Shown: piece by piece, positions 1 to 10,365 of the stretch | Numbering within the stretch: the first letter of the stretch is position 1 | How the letters are laid out: each line of letters opens with the position of its first letter | Origin: Rhizophagus clarus | Lineage: Eukaryota; Glomeromycota; Glomeromycetes; Glomerales; Glomeraceae | Length of the DNA stretch: 64,000 nt | Direction of reading: 5' to 3' | Assembly: GCA_015698045.1 (NCBI GenBank) | Contig: BLAL01000298.1 | Span: 1-64,000 of the forward strand | Notes under the pieces: generated by a model | What the model was told of the DNA's origin: nothing | Databases searched by the model: none | Seen by the model: the letters and a program-made list of their open reading frames with translations, nothing else | Program-made: the position numbers and the translations under genes

Positions 1-664
1 CACCAGAATTGAAAGAGTTGAATGGATTGTTGATCCATAAATATTAAACGCAGCGACGCCTGTGTGTAGAGCAAGAAACAATTACAGGTGAAGTTTCAAC
101 ACCATTATTCATAGATATCTTTTGAAGACGTCCTCAAATTGCGTAATTATATATGATTTACCAGTTTCTGCTATGCCCATTATTATGACTCTGAGTGGAT
201 CGACTTGATTATGGTTTGCAATAATAGCATTATAGTGTGTTTCAATTTTCCTAAAAATAATCATCTGTTTTTTATTAACGATCGATAGTCTACAGTAGAA
301 TTCACTGCACTAAGATCATCTTCATTCCTAGACTGCTGCACAAAAGTGTGTTTAAATCAATAGAATCTATGTCTGTATAGCGATGTCTAACACCACAAAA
401 CTAGTCATTTATTTTGATTAACATTATAGAAACCTAGATCAAAAGAGCTATCAACAATCACATTCAGACCCATTTTGCCAATATCATCCAATCTGGACGT
501 ATATCTTCGCTACATTCTTCAGCTTCCTGCTGTTCTTTATAGTCATCAAGCTCAACTTCTAAATTATTAACAGACACACTGAATAGATCCTTAATTTCTT
601 CTTTTTTCTTGACAAATATTACGATTAAAAGTTCAAGCCATGAGAGAGCATCATTCTCGGTCAA
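1..664 (-). pseudogene. Helitron Pif1-type DNA helicase fragment
   Basis: The minus strand encodes MGIAETGKS at about 155-185, a recognisable but slightly degenerate Walker A (the usual Pif1 form is GTAGTGKS). Upstream of it, at 664-464, lies a 66-residue frame beginning MTENDALSWLELL and containing NNLEVELDDY and IRPDWMIL, a stretch typical of the linker before the helicase in glomeromycotan Helitrons. Further upstream, near 780-740, YENWLCIWP can be read in another frame. The pieces are in different frames, so this is a remnant. The helicase C-terminal motifs would lie beyond position 1. Confidence 0.65.
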
Positions 665-899
665 TTGTTGAAAGCTTTTATGCGGAACATGAAGTATAAC
701 CTTTATATGACAAACTCATCCCATTGAGGACCATCGCATTGAGGTGATGGTCTTGGCCAAATACATAACCAGTTCTCATAATCACATACTTTCCATTTAC
801 CTTTATAAATCTTGTATCTTAAATATAGCTGAAAGAGGGAAAGATTTCTAATTCAGCAGGTCTATCCCAAATACTTTGCAAAGGTGATCACTCTGTTCA

Positions 900-2471
900 T
901 CCAATATCACTAGTTGCCATTGCATTTTCAGTACCAGTCTACAAAGCTAATGAGGAGATTCCTTGTTAAGATTTAAAATGTGGCTAGAGTGATAAAAGGG
1001 AAACCTGAGGAGTAAGTGGCAGGTTTCCTGAGCAGAAAAATTATGTTCTACAATTGTGTAAAGTAATAGATGCTGGAAAGATCCAAGTGAAGGATCATAA
1101 GGGTCACTGTTAGAAAGAATATTATTTAAGATTTCTAAAAATGAAGACCACAGTTCTGACTTAGTGGCATACTTGGTAACGTACTGTAGTGCTGCACAAA
1201 TAGTGAGAACAGGTTTAAGGTCAACGTTTGCATACCAACCTTGAAGTTGAAGCTGATTATGAGGGTTAACATAAGGATCATTCCTTAACGTGATCAGCTC
1301 TGGTTGTCCACGATCATTTTCATATATAAAGCTATATTCAACTTTATCTTTAAGGAACCAAATCTACAATACTGCTCACCATCTTTAGACCGAAGACAGT
1401 ATGAAGGACTGCATCTTGTATATATTTCTGTAGTTTATTAACAAGCTCAATGTAATCCTGTATATCATTACATAATTCAGCATTATCTTTCTAGCAAGAA
1501 TGGCGATCAGGTACCAGTGCATCAGGATTTGGATTTATTGTAGTAATCAACGAGTTAAAATGTGTCAATATTCTGGACATTTCATCTTCATTATTTTTCA
1601 TACTATCCCAATCAAACAGAGGCACATCTCACATTTTTTCTATCCCATGCACATGCACACTACCTCAATGCTACCACTCATACCTATCATCAGTAATCCT
1701 CCATCCCCACTTAGGAATCAAAACATTTTCATAAATACCTTGAACTTGTTTTTCAAAAAAACTAGGCTGCCGATATGTGGGGTTATCGATCAAATATTGA
1801 CTGTTGATGCTTGCTTCATTTCATATCTAAATTCTTTATCCATTGAATTTTCAGCTCATGAGGTATGAGTTTGTGTAGGTTCTGGCCAGTGCAAAATCTG
1901 TAGCACTAAAATATGAAAAATATCATCCCTTTCGTGCTGAACTGTTTATCACTGTCAGACAAATCGAAGCCTGCCACTTTTTTCCTAAAAACTGCCTAGT
2001 ACCACGCAGACTCTCACCAAAACGCATGATGCGATCCGCCATGTGAGTATCATTTTCCCACCATTTTCTGGACATCTTTGACAGTTAATTGTTTACCCAT
2101 CTAAACTTTGCTTGACGTAAACTTTGCCTTTCTGTAACGCATGTTAGCGCATCTGAGAATTTAAAGTAAAATATCACCATCGGGGATGGCAAGCAAACCT
2201 TCCATCCTCATATCTAAGTAAATGCTAAAGTACTCAGCCAGATTGATATCCTTAACATGTTCTGCTCAAAGGTCTGCACTACCTGTTGGGTACAGAGTTG
2301 GAAGGTACGAGCAATATATCCAGATGTATTAAATTCGTTAATAGCAGTACCACCTATGTTTAGCCACATAACAGAACCAGATTCAGACTGCATACGAGTA
2401 AGAACATCATCAATTATACAATTTTCATTACGTGAGGGGATAGGAGCTGGTATAAAATTCTGTATGATCAT
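900..2471 (-). pseudogene. Helitron_like_N (Rep-nuclease region) remnant
   Basis: A minus-strand frame from 2471 reads FIPAPIPSRNENCIIDDVL and then INEFNTSGYIARTF, the segment that normally introduces the Helitron_like_N replication-initiator domain (usual form: INEFTTEGYFxxAFP). Downstream, around 2080-1650, short frames such as VNKQLTVKDVQKMVG and DDRYEW can be read, separated by stops. The two-His and Tyr active-site motifs of Rep could not be identified by eye. It is broken in several places and is part of the larger Helitron. Confidence 0.55.
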
Positions 2472-2525
2472 ATCATCAGTTTCATCATCTAAATGATCAG
2501 TATCACGAATTTCATCATTGACAAG

Positions 2526-3440
2526 TTAAAGCCTGTTTTCAGCATCATGAATTTGAGGAAGGTACTCATTTATAGAGCTATTCTCAGGCAATGTACGCAA
2601 TATATCATCATCAATGATAATATCTGAATAATATCGATTATTTTCTTTTAACCAACAAAAGGCTTGTTTAATTTTATCACAGCGAACTGTTAAAATCTTT
2701 AAATGACATTGAACCTTCAGCAGATTGACGACAGACAACAAGTGTATCCAACATTGAAGAATGTCTGGAAAGGCGAGATACAAACTCCCCTACGTCCTGA
2801 GAAAAAGTTTATAATATTCCCACTGTAGGCGTATTGGTCTCCACAAAGATAATAAACAGATACGATTGGAAATGTTTGCGAGATCAATATTTTTTCAATT
2901 TCTGTAAGACCCTTTAGCTCTTCAGGCACATCACCCAGATCTATATTATTTGCAACAAAGAATTTTTTCACTTCATTTTTATTACTGTAACATTGACGGT
3001 ACATTCCTAGGATGAGGTTAATTGAAGGGAAACGTTTATTGCATGCAGAACAAATTTTATACATGAGTTTGTTCATTTCAGTACAAAAATTTTTGCAGAA
3101 GTTTTCGATCTGATTTGGAAAGAAAATAAATATTATCAGGAAGTTGTTCATTTAGACGACTAAATGGTCATCAGTAGGTTTAGGAAGCTGTTCATCCTGA
3201 CGATTAAGATGTTCATCTGCATTTCCAAAACTCTTCATTGTCTTTCTCATTACTTCTGAACTCGATTTCTAGCCAAGCGGGTTTTACGCTATTTTGAAGT
3301 TTCTAATGACTTTTTTAATTTCTTATTTTCGCGATCATTAGTAAGATAAATTTCACATTCATCAAGTATTTCTGCAGCTCTTCTTTTATATTGTCTAATT
3401 GCGGCTGCAGATTGACTAAGAATTTTTTTATTTTTCATTA
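2526..3440 (-). pseudogene. Helitron N-terminal / DUF6570-like remnant
   Basis: From about 3438 the minus strand reads MKNKKILSQSAAAIRQYK, a charged helical start that stops after about 50 residues. A second piece starting in-frame at about 3075 has CSACNKRFPSINL and then GDVPEELKGLTEIEKILI, followed by VYYLCGDQYAYSGNIINF. This Cys-x2-Cys plus LTxIEExLI...GQxAYxGxxINF pattern is that of the DUF6570 segment found in Helitron proteins. A third piece (2783-2526) has the continuation WLKENNRYYSDIIID. The pieces lie in different frames, so the gene is dead. Similarity is recalled, not searched. Confidence 0.6.
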
Positions 3441-3895
3441 TAAAAGACAATTTAACGACAAAACATATAATTCAGTCACAAATTTTATCAATACGAAAGA
3501 AACAATTTTCACAATATTTTTAGTAAAAAAATTTTTAATAAAATAATATAATTTTTATCGATTTATTAAAATAATTGTATTACATTCATATAATTAAAGT
3601 TTATATTATTAAAGTTTCATATTTATTAAAACTTTTACTTTTACTATATTATTAAAGTTTTAATTTTTTTTACTGATATCACGAAGTCAATTTACACGTT
3701 TGTATAGTTTAACACTAATAACACATGTCTAATTTTTTTTTATACATGTACCACGAAATTTTATTCATCGATCAGGCTATTTTTGTATACATGTAATACG
3801 AAATTTTATTCATCAATCAGGCTATAGTATAGAATGACATTGCATTGCTTTTGCGTAGAAGTAGAAGTCCTCTGCTTTACTTCAGACAATAAGAA
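3441..3895. other. AT-rich spacer with a 40-bp direct duplication
   Basis: No coding frame of note is present. The only structure is a direct repeat: 3741-3780 and 3786-3825 are 40-base copies beginning TATACATGTA and ending ATCAGGCTAT, differing at about three positions and separated by five bases. The rest is A/T runs. Confidence 0.7.
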
Positions 3896-4395
3896 ACATT
3901 TTATAATATTTTTATTAAATAATTGAAAAACTGTTGTAAAAACAGTTTTTTTTCTTTAAGTTAAAAAATAAAAAATGTTTCACAACATTTTTTATTAAAT
4001 GCTTGAAAACTGTTGTAAAACAGTTTTTTTTATTTAAAAATTCAAAAACAAAAAATGATTCGCAACATTTTTTATTAAATAATTGAAAAACTGTTGCGAA
4101 ATAGTTTTTTTTCTAAATTAATAAAATAAAAAACATTTCACAACATTTTTTATTAATAATTGAAAAACTGTTGTGAAATGGTTTTTTTTAAGTTAAAAAA
4201 TAAAAAATGTTTTACAATGTTTTTTATTAATAATTGAAAATTGTTGCAAAATGGTTTTTTTGTTTTAAAATTAAAAAATAAAAAATGTTTCACAACATTT
4301 TTTATTAAATGTTTGAAAAACTGTTGTGAAATGATTTTTTGCTTAAAAATTTCAAAAATAAAAAATGTTTTATAACATTTTTTATTAAATAATTG
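3896..4395. repeat. Tandem array of GTTG(C/T)GAAAC / GTTTCACAAC palindromic units
   Basis: At least six to seven diverged units of about 70-90 bp repeat the theme ATGTTTCACAACATTTTT, then TTATTAAAT, then AATTGAAAAACTGTTG. The anchor AACATTTTTTATTA recurs near 3983, 4073, 4142, 4216, 4303 and 4374. Each unit contains two small hairpins, one with arms AAAATGTT/AACATTTT and one with arms AAACTGTT/AACAGTTT. No coding capacity. The same GTTGCGAAAC core reappears inside the hAT-type MITE at 21.2-21.9 kb. Confidence 0.8.
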
Positions 4396-5130
4396 ACTTT
4401 GCTGAAACTTGAAGTTTACAATCGATATTGAATAAATATCATAACGATGTCATTACGATATCATTACGATATTTTAACAAAAAATTGAATCGACGTCGTT
4501 AAGTTAGTCTTAACTATGTTTATTCGATATGATTGGTTCGATATCTCTGCGATCACTATACGACATTTATTTGATATCGTATCTATATCGTAGCAATAAC
4601 GTATTAACATCGAATTAACATTGCCAAAGTATTATAACATTTATTCGATATCGTAACTATATCGTAAAGATAACGTATTAACATCGAATTAACATTGCCA
4701 AAGTATTATAACATTTATTCGATATCGTAACTATATCGTAAAGATAACGTATTAACATCGAATTAACATTGCCAAAGTATATAACATTTATTCGATATCG
4801 TAACTATATCGTAAAGATAACATATTAACATCGAATTAACATTGCAAAGTATTATAACATTTATTTGATATCGTAACTATATCGTAAAGATAACATATTA
4901 ACATCGAATTAACATTGCAAGTATTATAACATTTATTCGATATCGTAACTATATCGTAGCGATATCATATTAACATCAAATTAATATTACGAAAATGTTT
5001 TTACATTTACTCGACATCATAACTATATCATAGAAATATCATATTAATATTGAATTAACATCGCTAAAGTATTATAACATTTATTTGATATCATAACTAC
5101 ATCATAGTAATTTCATAAATTACATCATAA
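4396..5130. repeat. ~74-bp satellite-like array, about 8 copies, rich in CGATATCG palindromes
   Basis: The unit start ACATTTATTCGATATCG recurs at about 4563, 4637, 4711, 4784, 4857, 4929, 5003 and 5077, giving a period of 72-74 bp. Each unit also carries CTATATCGTA and TTAACATCGAATTAACATT. Copies 2 to 6 are nearly identical and the last two are more diverged. The leading 4396-4562 stretch is a diverged flank with similar ATCGAT-like motifs. A comparable but not identical palindromic array lies at 17.0-17.7 kb, so the two may be subterminal regions of one element (inference). Confidence 0.85.
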
Positions 5131-5274
5131 AAATGATTTTATATTTATTACATTATAATAATAATTTACATTAATAATAATAATATACATTAATAATAAT
5201 AATAAGAAAATAAAGAAGAAAATAAAGGTGTCCGTTCAACATTAGGTACTGATTCCTAGCAGATCCTTACGCAG

Positions 5275-5360
5275 TACTCTAGGGTTTAGTTTTAGTAGCT
5301 TTGGTTTTAGTTTTGGTTTTAGTTTTGGTTTAGTTTTGGTTTTAGTTTTAGTTTTTCTCC
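5275..5360. repeat. TTTTAG/TTTTGG microsatellite
   Basis: A short array of imperfect hexamer to 12-mer repeats (TTTTAGTTTTGG) begins near 5287 and runs to about 5355. Simple-sequence origin; no coding function supported. Confidence 0.8.
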
Positions 5361-5489
5361 CTAGAGTTTCTGATCACGCTTTCACCATACAGGTTTACTA
5401 ACGTCTACTAAGGCGCCATACCTAACAGAACAACAACACCTGAGAAGTGAAGTAATATTCAATGTGGATAGAGTGGATGGGTCAGATAT

Positions 5490-5675
5490 GATAAATAATG
5501 AAAACAAAATGGAAACGAAACAAAGGCGAAAAGAAAAAAGGAGACAAGATCAAAAAGAATGATAAAGAATTTGATGGAAAAAGATGAAACGAAAAGAAAG
5601 GGAGACGAAGAAAGAGAAATAAAAGGAAAAAGAAACAAAAACCGAAAGGGAGAACGAAAGGGAAGTCACATTTTC
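5490..5675. repeat. Purine-rich (GA) strand-asymmetric tract
   Basis: The plus strand is almost entirely A and G for about 180 bases, with motifs such as GAAACGAAAAGAAAGGG. Both strands give open frames through it because stops are rare in such sequence, but the predicted peptides are low complexity (Lys/Glu-rich or Phe/Leu-rich) and I do not call a gene. Confidence 0.7.
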
Positions 5676-6330
5676 CCTTTTTCTTTTTTTTCTTTTCATG
5701 TGATGAGTGAATACATCTTATTCCTTTTATTCTATACATAAGTAGGATCCAATCGCTAAGGGTAAATTTAAAAAATAAAAAATATAAAAAAACAATTATG
5801 ATTAATATAATATACTCTTTATAAAATATATTTAAATTTTAAATTTAATACATAACCTTGGGATAATGGTTAGAGCAGGTAATCTCTGGGATTTTTGAGA
5901 AAAAATAAAAATGATAATATTTTTAACGTTAGCTCTTTAAATTTTGAAAGTGTTAATTCTTAAAACATAATATTAATAAAAAAAAAATGCTGGCTGCTAC
6001 GACTGACGCCACCCCAGACAAAGTAATTGGCGGCAGGAAAATGTCATAAAATATCCAGCCCTATTTCACAACATTTTCCTCCCGGGCTAAGCAAATATTA
6101 CAAAAAGAAAGCTTCAAATATATTCAGCAATTTGAACATAACATTTGAGAATACATTTTAACTCCCTTAAGTAATACCACAGTCTAACAAAGAAAGACTC
6201 AAAACTACACCCTATTGTAAAGAAAGTACATAACCAATCCCTCCTACAGAAACCAGTAGACTTTACGAATATGGTAGAGTCCAAAAAATATGAAAATATG
6301 CGTATATCCCATTTTCATAACCTGCTTAAT
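5676..6330. other. AT-rich spacer with one GC-richer block
   Basis: No gene seen. A GC-richer block at about 5985-6090 (TGGCTGCTACGACTGACGCC onward) stands out from the AT-rich surroundings and looks like a fragment of a dispersed repeat, but I cannot assign a family. Confidence 0.4.
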
Positions 6331-6713
6331 GGCTTCACTATTTATTTAAAAGTAGTTTTTTGTCTTATACGTTTTTCGGCGAATGGTCTTCGTGTTGGCG
6401 ACTATATCGAATATATAAACTAAAATGCCAAAGTACTGTTAATTATTGTAAAAGATAAGTAAAGTATACTTGGATAAAAGCGAGAAGAAGAAAATACCGT
6501 AAATGTTTAAAATAGTAATATTTGGCTTCACTATTTTATTTTTTGTCTTATACGTTTTTTGGCGAACGGTCTTCGTGTTGGTGGCTATATCAAATATATA
6601 AACTAATATGCCAAAGTATTGTTAATATTGTAAAAGATAAGTAAAGTATACTTGGATAAAAGAGAGAAGAAGAAAATACCGTAAAGTGTTAAAATATAAG
6701 ATAAATATAATAT
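6331..6713. repeat. Tandem duplication of a ~190-bp segment
   Basis: Copy one (6331-6523) and copy two (6524 to about 6713) share the same succession: GGCTTCACTATTT, TTGTCTTATACGTTTTT, GGTCTTCGTGTTGG, ATATATAAACTAA, ATGCCAAAGTA, GATAAGTAAAGTATACTTGG, and GAAGAAGAAAATACCGTAAA. They differ by scattered substitutions and small indels. Neither copy has a long open frame. Confidence 0.85.
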
Positions 6714-7512
6714 TTTTAAGAAGAGAGAAGTGTATTTTTGAAAAATAAACAAAAAAAAAATCGCGCATTAATAAACCGAATTTTAGCTATTTTTAGATAT
6801 CACATGCATGTAATCAAAGCGATTTTTATTACATCATGCATGAGGATCAATGTAATTTTATTGGTTAATTTTTAACCAAAATTTTAGTCATTTCTTCATT
6901 ACACAAAATATTTGCTATGTCCACTGGTGAAAATGAGACCGCGGAAGACATTTATGAATTTTTAAAAAGAATGAAATTTCAGTTGTTATTTTAATGATTT
7001 AAAGATTATTTACGTTAACGCTAAAATAAGAAATTATAAAATCAACAATTTCTCTAATAATAATTAAATTACTATGCTATTTTAGTAATAAACTTGATTA
7101 TTAGTTATTTATTAAAATTTTTTAATCCAAGAGCGAAAATGAATATATATAAATCAACCTTGTCATTTCCTTCGGCGAGACCTATTAAGTGTTTAAAAGT
7201 CTGATTGGGTTTTTGCGTGCGAGTTATCAAATGATTAGGTAATACAAACTTATTTAGGATGTGATACATGATTTCCTTTATTTGCGGGATCAGTTGATTA
7301 TATTGAAACACTTTTCGCACTTATTAGCATTTATATTATCAATTAAAAGTATCAAATTATATTTGAAGATAAGAAATTTATTATAAGTTTATTTATAATT
7401 TTGATTTTTTCATAGATAGATTGCTATTTGATAATTAATTAATTGGTTAAGATTCGTCAGGTACTTTAATAAAGAATTATATATAATTTGATAATAGACT
7501 TTAATAACAAAT
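6714..7512. other. Spacer with only weak coding hints
   Basis: A short plus-strand frame starts ATG at 6917 (MSTGENETAEDIYEFLKRMKF) and then stops; its composition looks protein-like, so it could be a lone first exon or a relic. A 71-codon minus frame at 7320-7105 has no recognisable motif. Nothing firm can be called. Confidence 0.3.
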
Positions 7513-8045
7513 TTAATTCCTTTTCTTTCTCGATCCAATACGTCTTGTTAGCTCTTGATCCATTTCCAAAGCCCTGATTCTGGCATCCTTTTGATTTATA
7601 TTTGATATTGCTTCGTTCCTTTCAAAAAAAAGCTGATCTTTTTCCTCTTCCAAGGCTTTTACCTTCTCTTCTAGTTGATTGATTCTTTTCTCAAGAGCCT
7701 CAACATAACCTGCAGAGGGAAGGGATTAAAGAGGAATAGCAGAAGGTGGGGTCAGTTATGATCAACTCACCCAGCAGGAGAGCCACGTTAAAGCAAAGGC
7801 TAGGCACCCGATAGTCCAACAATTCAGGTATTTCACAGGACCATTAAGAACATCAACCTGAGAGGCGAGTTCACAGTAGCCATTTTAGAAGCTTAAACCC
7901 AGGCCAGACTATGTACGGAAAGCCGTGGTATTCACCCACCTGTTTCATAAATTCCCTTTCGCTTCTTCTTCAATATTTTTGTTCTGAAACGATGTACCAA
8001 TTTTGCCTTTGCGGCCTGTGATTTGTGAGGCTTGCGACAGCTCAT
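7513..8045 (-). CDS. Small basic leucine-zipper-like protein, 100 aa, 2 exons
   Basis: I model two exons: 8045-7940 (start ATG at 8045) and 7709-7513, joined across a GT..AG intron with donor GTGGGT and acceptor CTGCAG. The phases agree and give exactly 100 residues. The N-terminal half is strongly basic (KSQAAKAKLVHRF, KILKKKRKG). It is followed by GYVEALEKRINQLEEKVK, in which four leucines fall at exact heptad spacing, with a long Glu/Lys coiled coil and a basic tail (RRIGSRKKRN). This resembles a bZIP, or the linker plus coiled coil of a zinc-cluster regulator, but the conserved bZIP Asn/Arg pair is not clear and no Zn2Cys6 motif is present. An upstream exon entering at 8049 with phase 2 is also possible. 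DNA binding and dimerisation are inferences. Confidence 0.5.
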
Positions 8046-8697
8046 ATTTCTGTATAAGATATAATAAAGAAGATAAATAATTGTAGTCGATACTTCAGAA
8101 AATAAATCATGACTCATAATCTCTGCATGCAGAGAAATGCAAACCTATAAGAGAGGAGAGGAAAAGTGGAAACAGTTTTAAGAAAAGGAGGAATATTTAT
8201 ATGAAACAGGCCTGATACGTCAACATGAAGAAAGGAACCTTTTATGAATCCATTTCACGAAGATATAAAATATATTTGACTAAAGGATTATACCAGGAAA
8301 AGCTTTTCTTTCATCATAGAAATGGAAAAAATACTAAATTGGAAATTTTAAATGTGCTAGAGAAAATCGATGATAGAAAAATGACGTAATTTAATGTGTA
8401 GAATTCAATAATATTTAAGGGGCAAGTTCACTGAGTTAGTCACACAAGTACAATTAAATTCTCATCACTTTAAAATTTTATTAATAACGAATTAACAAAG
8501 AAAACTTTATTTGTTAAATGTTGGCTTTATTGTATCAATTATTAAGGTTTTGCATTGTTTTTGTATCAAATTATTAAAGTTTAGCATTATTTGATTATCG
8601 TATCAAACTATTAACAGTTAAGGTTTAGCATCAAATAAAAGAAAAAATTTTTAGAAAAATTTCATAGGTGAAAAAAGGAAAAAAATTTTGTACTTAC
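8046..8697. other. Spacer between two small minus-strand genes
   Basis: AT-rich. It could hold an unrecognised exon linking the Myb/SANT-like gene (which leaves 8698 in phase 1) to the leucine-zipper gene (which can be entered at 8049 only in phase 2). I found no exon that satisfies both. Confidence 0.3.
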
Positions 8698-9454
8698 CAT
8701 TATCGATAGTATCATTATTATCCACGGTATTCTGGCTATTGTTGTTGCTTCGGGCTATAAATTGATTAAGAAAATCAATAAAAAAATCTATAACTTGATT
8801 AAATTTTTTTTATGATTTACATACATCTTTTATTCCTTCGATTTCTTCGATTTCGAGTCTGGCTAACTCCGATTGAAGCTTGTACAAATTGATCATCTAG
8901 AAACATATTAAATAATATTGGAATACATAATTCTAAATAAATATAAAGCAATTAGAATTCTTACCCGGTCTTTCCCAGAAGCGGGTGTTCATTATGTCAA
9001 AGAACACCGCTCCTGGGCGACTCCTCACGCCTCTAGGGTCATTGGCAATGACCAATAATTGATCCTAAAATATTTTAAAGTTATTAATATTACACAAATT
9101 TTTATTTATTAATATTTAACTCACATGATAGTTAGTAACGAGCCCATTGAACTTCGTCTGGCATTGTTGTCCTGTATAGTTACATCCACAAGTATTATTA
9201 ACACTTTCTGCTACTGATCTCCAGAATTTTTTTCTGCTGCGCCCTGGAATTTGGTAATAATATTCGTAATTTCGTGACCTCCGCTGCTCAATGAGAGCAG
9301 CGGTTTGTTCATCTGTCCATTCTACCCGGTCGGTGGAGGTGCTGCGAGGAGAAGTAGGATTAGATAAAGATTTAGCGTTATCAGTACGATGTCGAGATGA
9401 GGTTGAAGGATCGCGAGAGGTTGATGATGATGTATTTGTGTTATTTGAAGACAT
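8698..9454 (-). CDS. Myb/SANT-like (trihelix-type) DNA-binding protein, 3' end open
   Basis: Four exons join in frame: 9454-9125, 9064-8965, then an exon starting near 8896 and ending before GTATGT near 8828, and 8754-8698. The protein starts MSSNNTNTSSSTSRDPSTSS, a Ser/Thr-rich disordered arm. It then has VEWTDEQTAALIEQRRSRNY, a FWRSVAE segment and CQTKFNGLVTNYH. This Trp-spaced helix pattern with the C-x-x-K-F...L...Y ending is that of a Myb/SANT-like or trihelix domain (about residues 43-110). Exon 2 has GAVFFDIMNTRFWERP, a plausible last helix. The final visible residues are Asn/Asp-rich and end at an apparent donor (GTAAGT at 8697), so the true C-terminus is missing from my model. Such domains occur both in host regulators and in transposon accessory proteins. 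Confidence 0.55.
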
Positions 9455-10365
9455 TATTAGAATTTTTGAAATTTGGCGATGTTATATTTGACAAAAATTT
9501 GTTATATATGAGTGAATATAAGACAAGAAATATATAATTAAAAAATTAAAAAATGTGAGAAAATTCCATTTTTTAATTATTTTTCTAATAATTCTAATTA
9601 CACCATTTCAATCATTTTTTCTAACAATTCTAATTACGCCATTTCAATTATTTTTTCTAACAATTAATTACGCCATTCAATTATTTTTTCTAACAATTCT
9701 GATTACGCCATTTCAATTATTTTTTCCTTTTTAAATTAAAATGATTTCATTAATTCATGATATTACATCATAAATTCATAGAATTTTGAAAATTAATTCC
9801 GTCTCTTGTCCATTAAAAGTGATTAAAATGTCGATTTTCCATTGTTTCCCATTGTACAAAAAAAAAAAAATTAGCCATTAAAAGTGATTAAAAATTTTAC
9901 GTAAAAAATTAACTTTATTTACTCATAATATTTTACCACATCTTTTACGATATTTTCTAATGCGAAAAAAAAAATTTGATTTATTTTACTTTTCGTGATT
10001 GATTTAATATGTTAATTTTCGAACGTTTAAAAGGAATTAATAAATATTGAGCGCGTTGAACGAGGATTATGCTTATGTAATACGTGAGACATTCTAAACT
10101 TAAACCTTCTAGAATTATACTTATTAAGATGAAATACATGATTATCACTTAGTTTGAAAATGGAAATCAAATATGGGACATACTACAATTCGTAACACCA
10201 AAATTACAAGTCCAGCAAAAAACTTACAATGTATGACTATTAACATGCGTATTTTATTTATATGACCATATTTATTGATTTAATTGAAAAAATTAGTGAA
10301 TATTAAAATATTTTTAAATTTTATAGCGCAAAAATCATTTATTGATGATTAATTAAAGAGTACTA
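9455..10365. other. AT-rich spacer with a 43-bp minisatellite
   Basis: No gene seen. A minisatellite at about 9580-9727 has four copies of ATTTTTTCTAACAATTCTAA followed by TTACGCCATTTCAATT, some copies shortened. The rest is A/T runs and a poly-A of 12 near 9858. Confidence 0.7.

Larger units (their letters stand above)
1..3440 (-). mobile_element. Decayed Helitron (Rep/Pif1-helicase transposon), cut by window edge
   Basis: Read on the minus strand from 3440 down to 1, short reading frames appear in the order expected for a fungal Helitron: an N-terminal charged region (start near 3438), a cysteine-containing DUF6570-like segment (about 3100-2530), a leader with the sequence INEFNTSGYIARTF (about 2350-2290), Helitron_like_N remnants such as DDRYEW (about 1690), and a Pif1-helicase piece with a P-loop at about 155-185. 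The frame is broken many times by stops and frameshifts, for example after residue 50 of the first piece, so no full protein is possible. The element continues left of the window. I could not define its 5' TC end or 3' CTRR end. Family assignment is from recognised motifs, not from a search. Confidence 0.75.

Noticed and set aside
1500-1868. 122-codon plus-strand frame
   Set aside because: It runs antisense through the Helitron remnant, has no motif and shows low-complexity composition.
4396-5130. Centromere or replication-origin interpretation of the 74-bp array
   Set aside because: It is too short and of the kind seen near transposons; nothing in the sequence supports such a role.
5482-5741. 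Overlapping frames on both strands
   Set aside because: They are produced by the GA-rich tract, which lacks stop codons; the peptides are Phe/Leu- or Lys/Glu-only.
5853-5900. tRNA-like words (GGATAATGGTTAGAGCAG)
   Set aside because: It resembles a Pol III A box, but no B box, acceptor stem or anticodon arm can be drawn.
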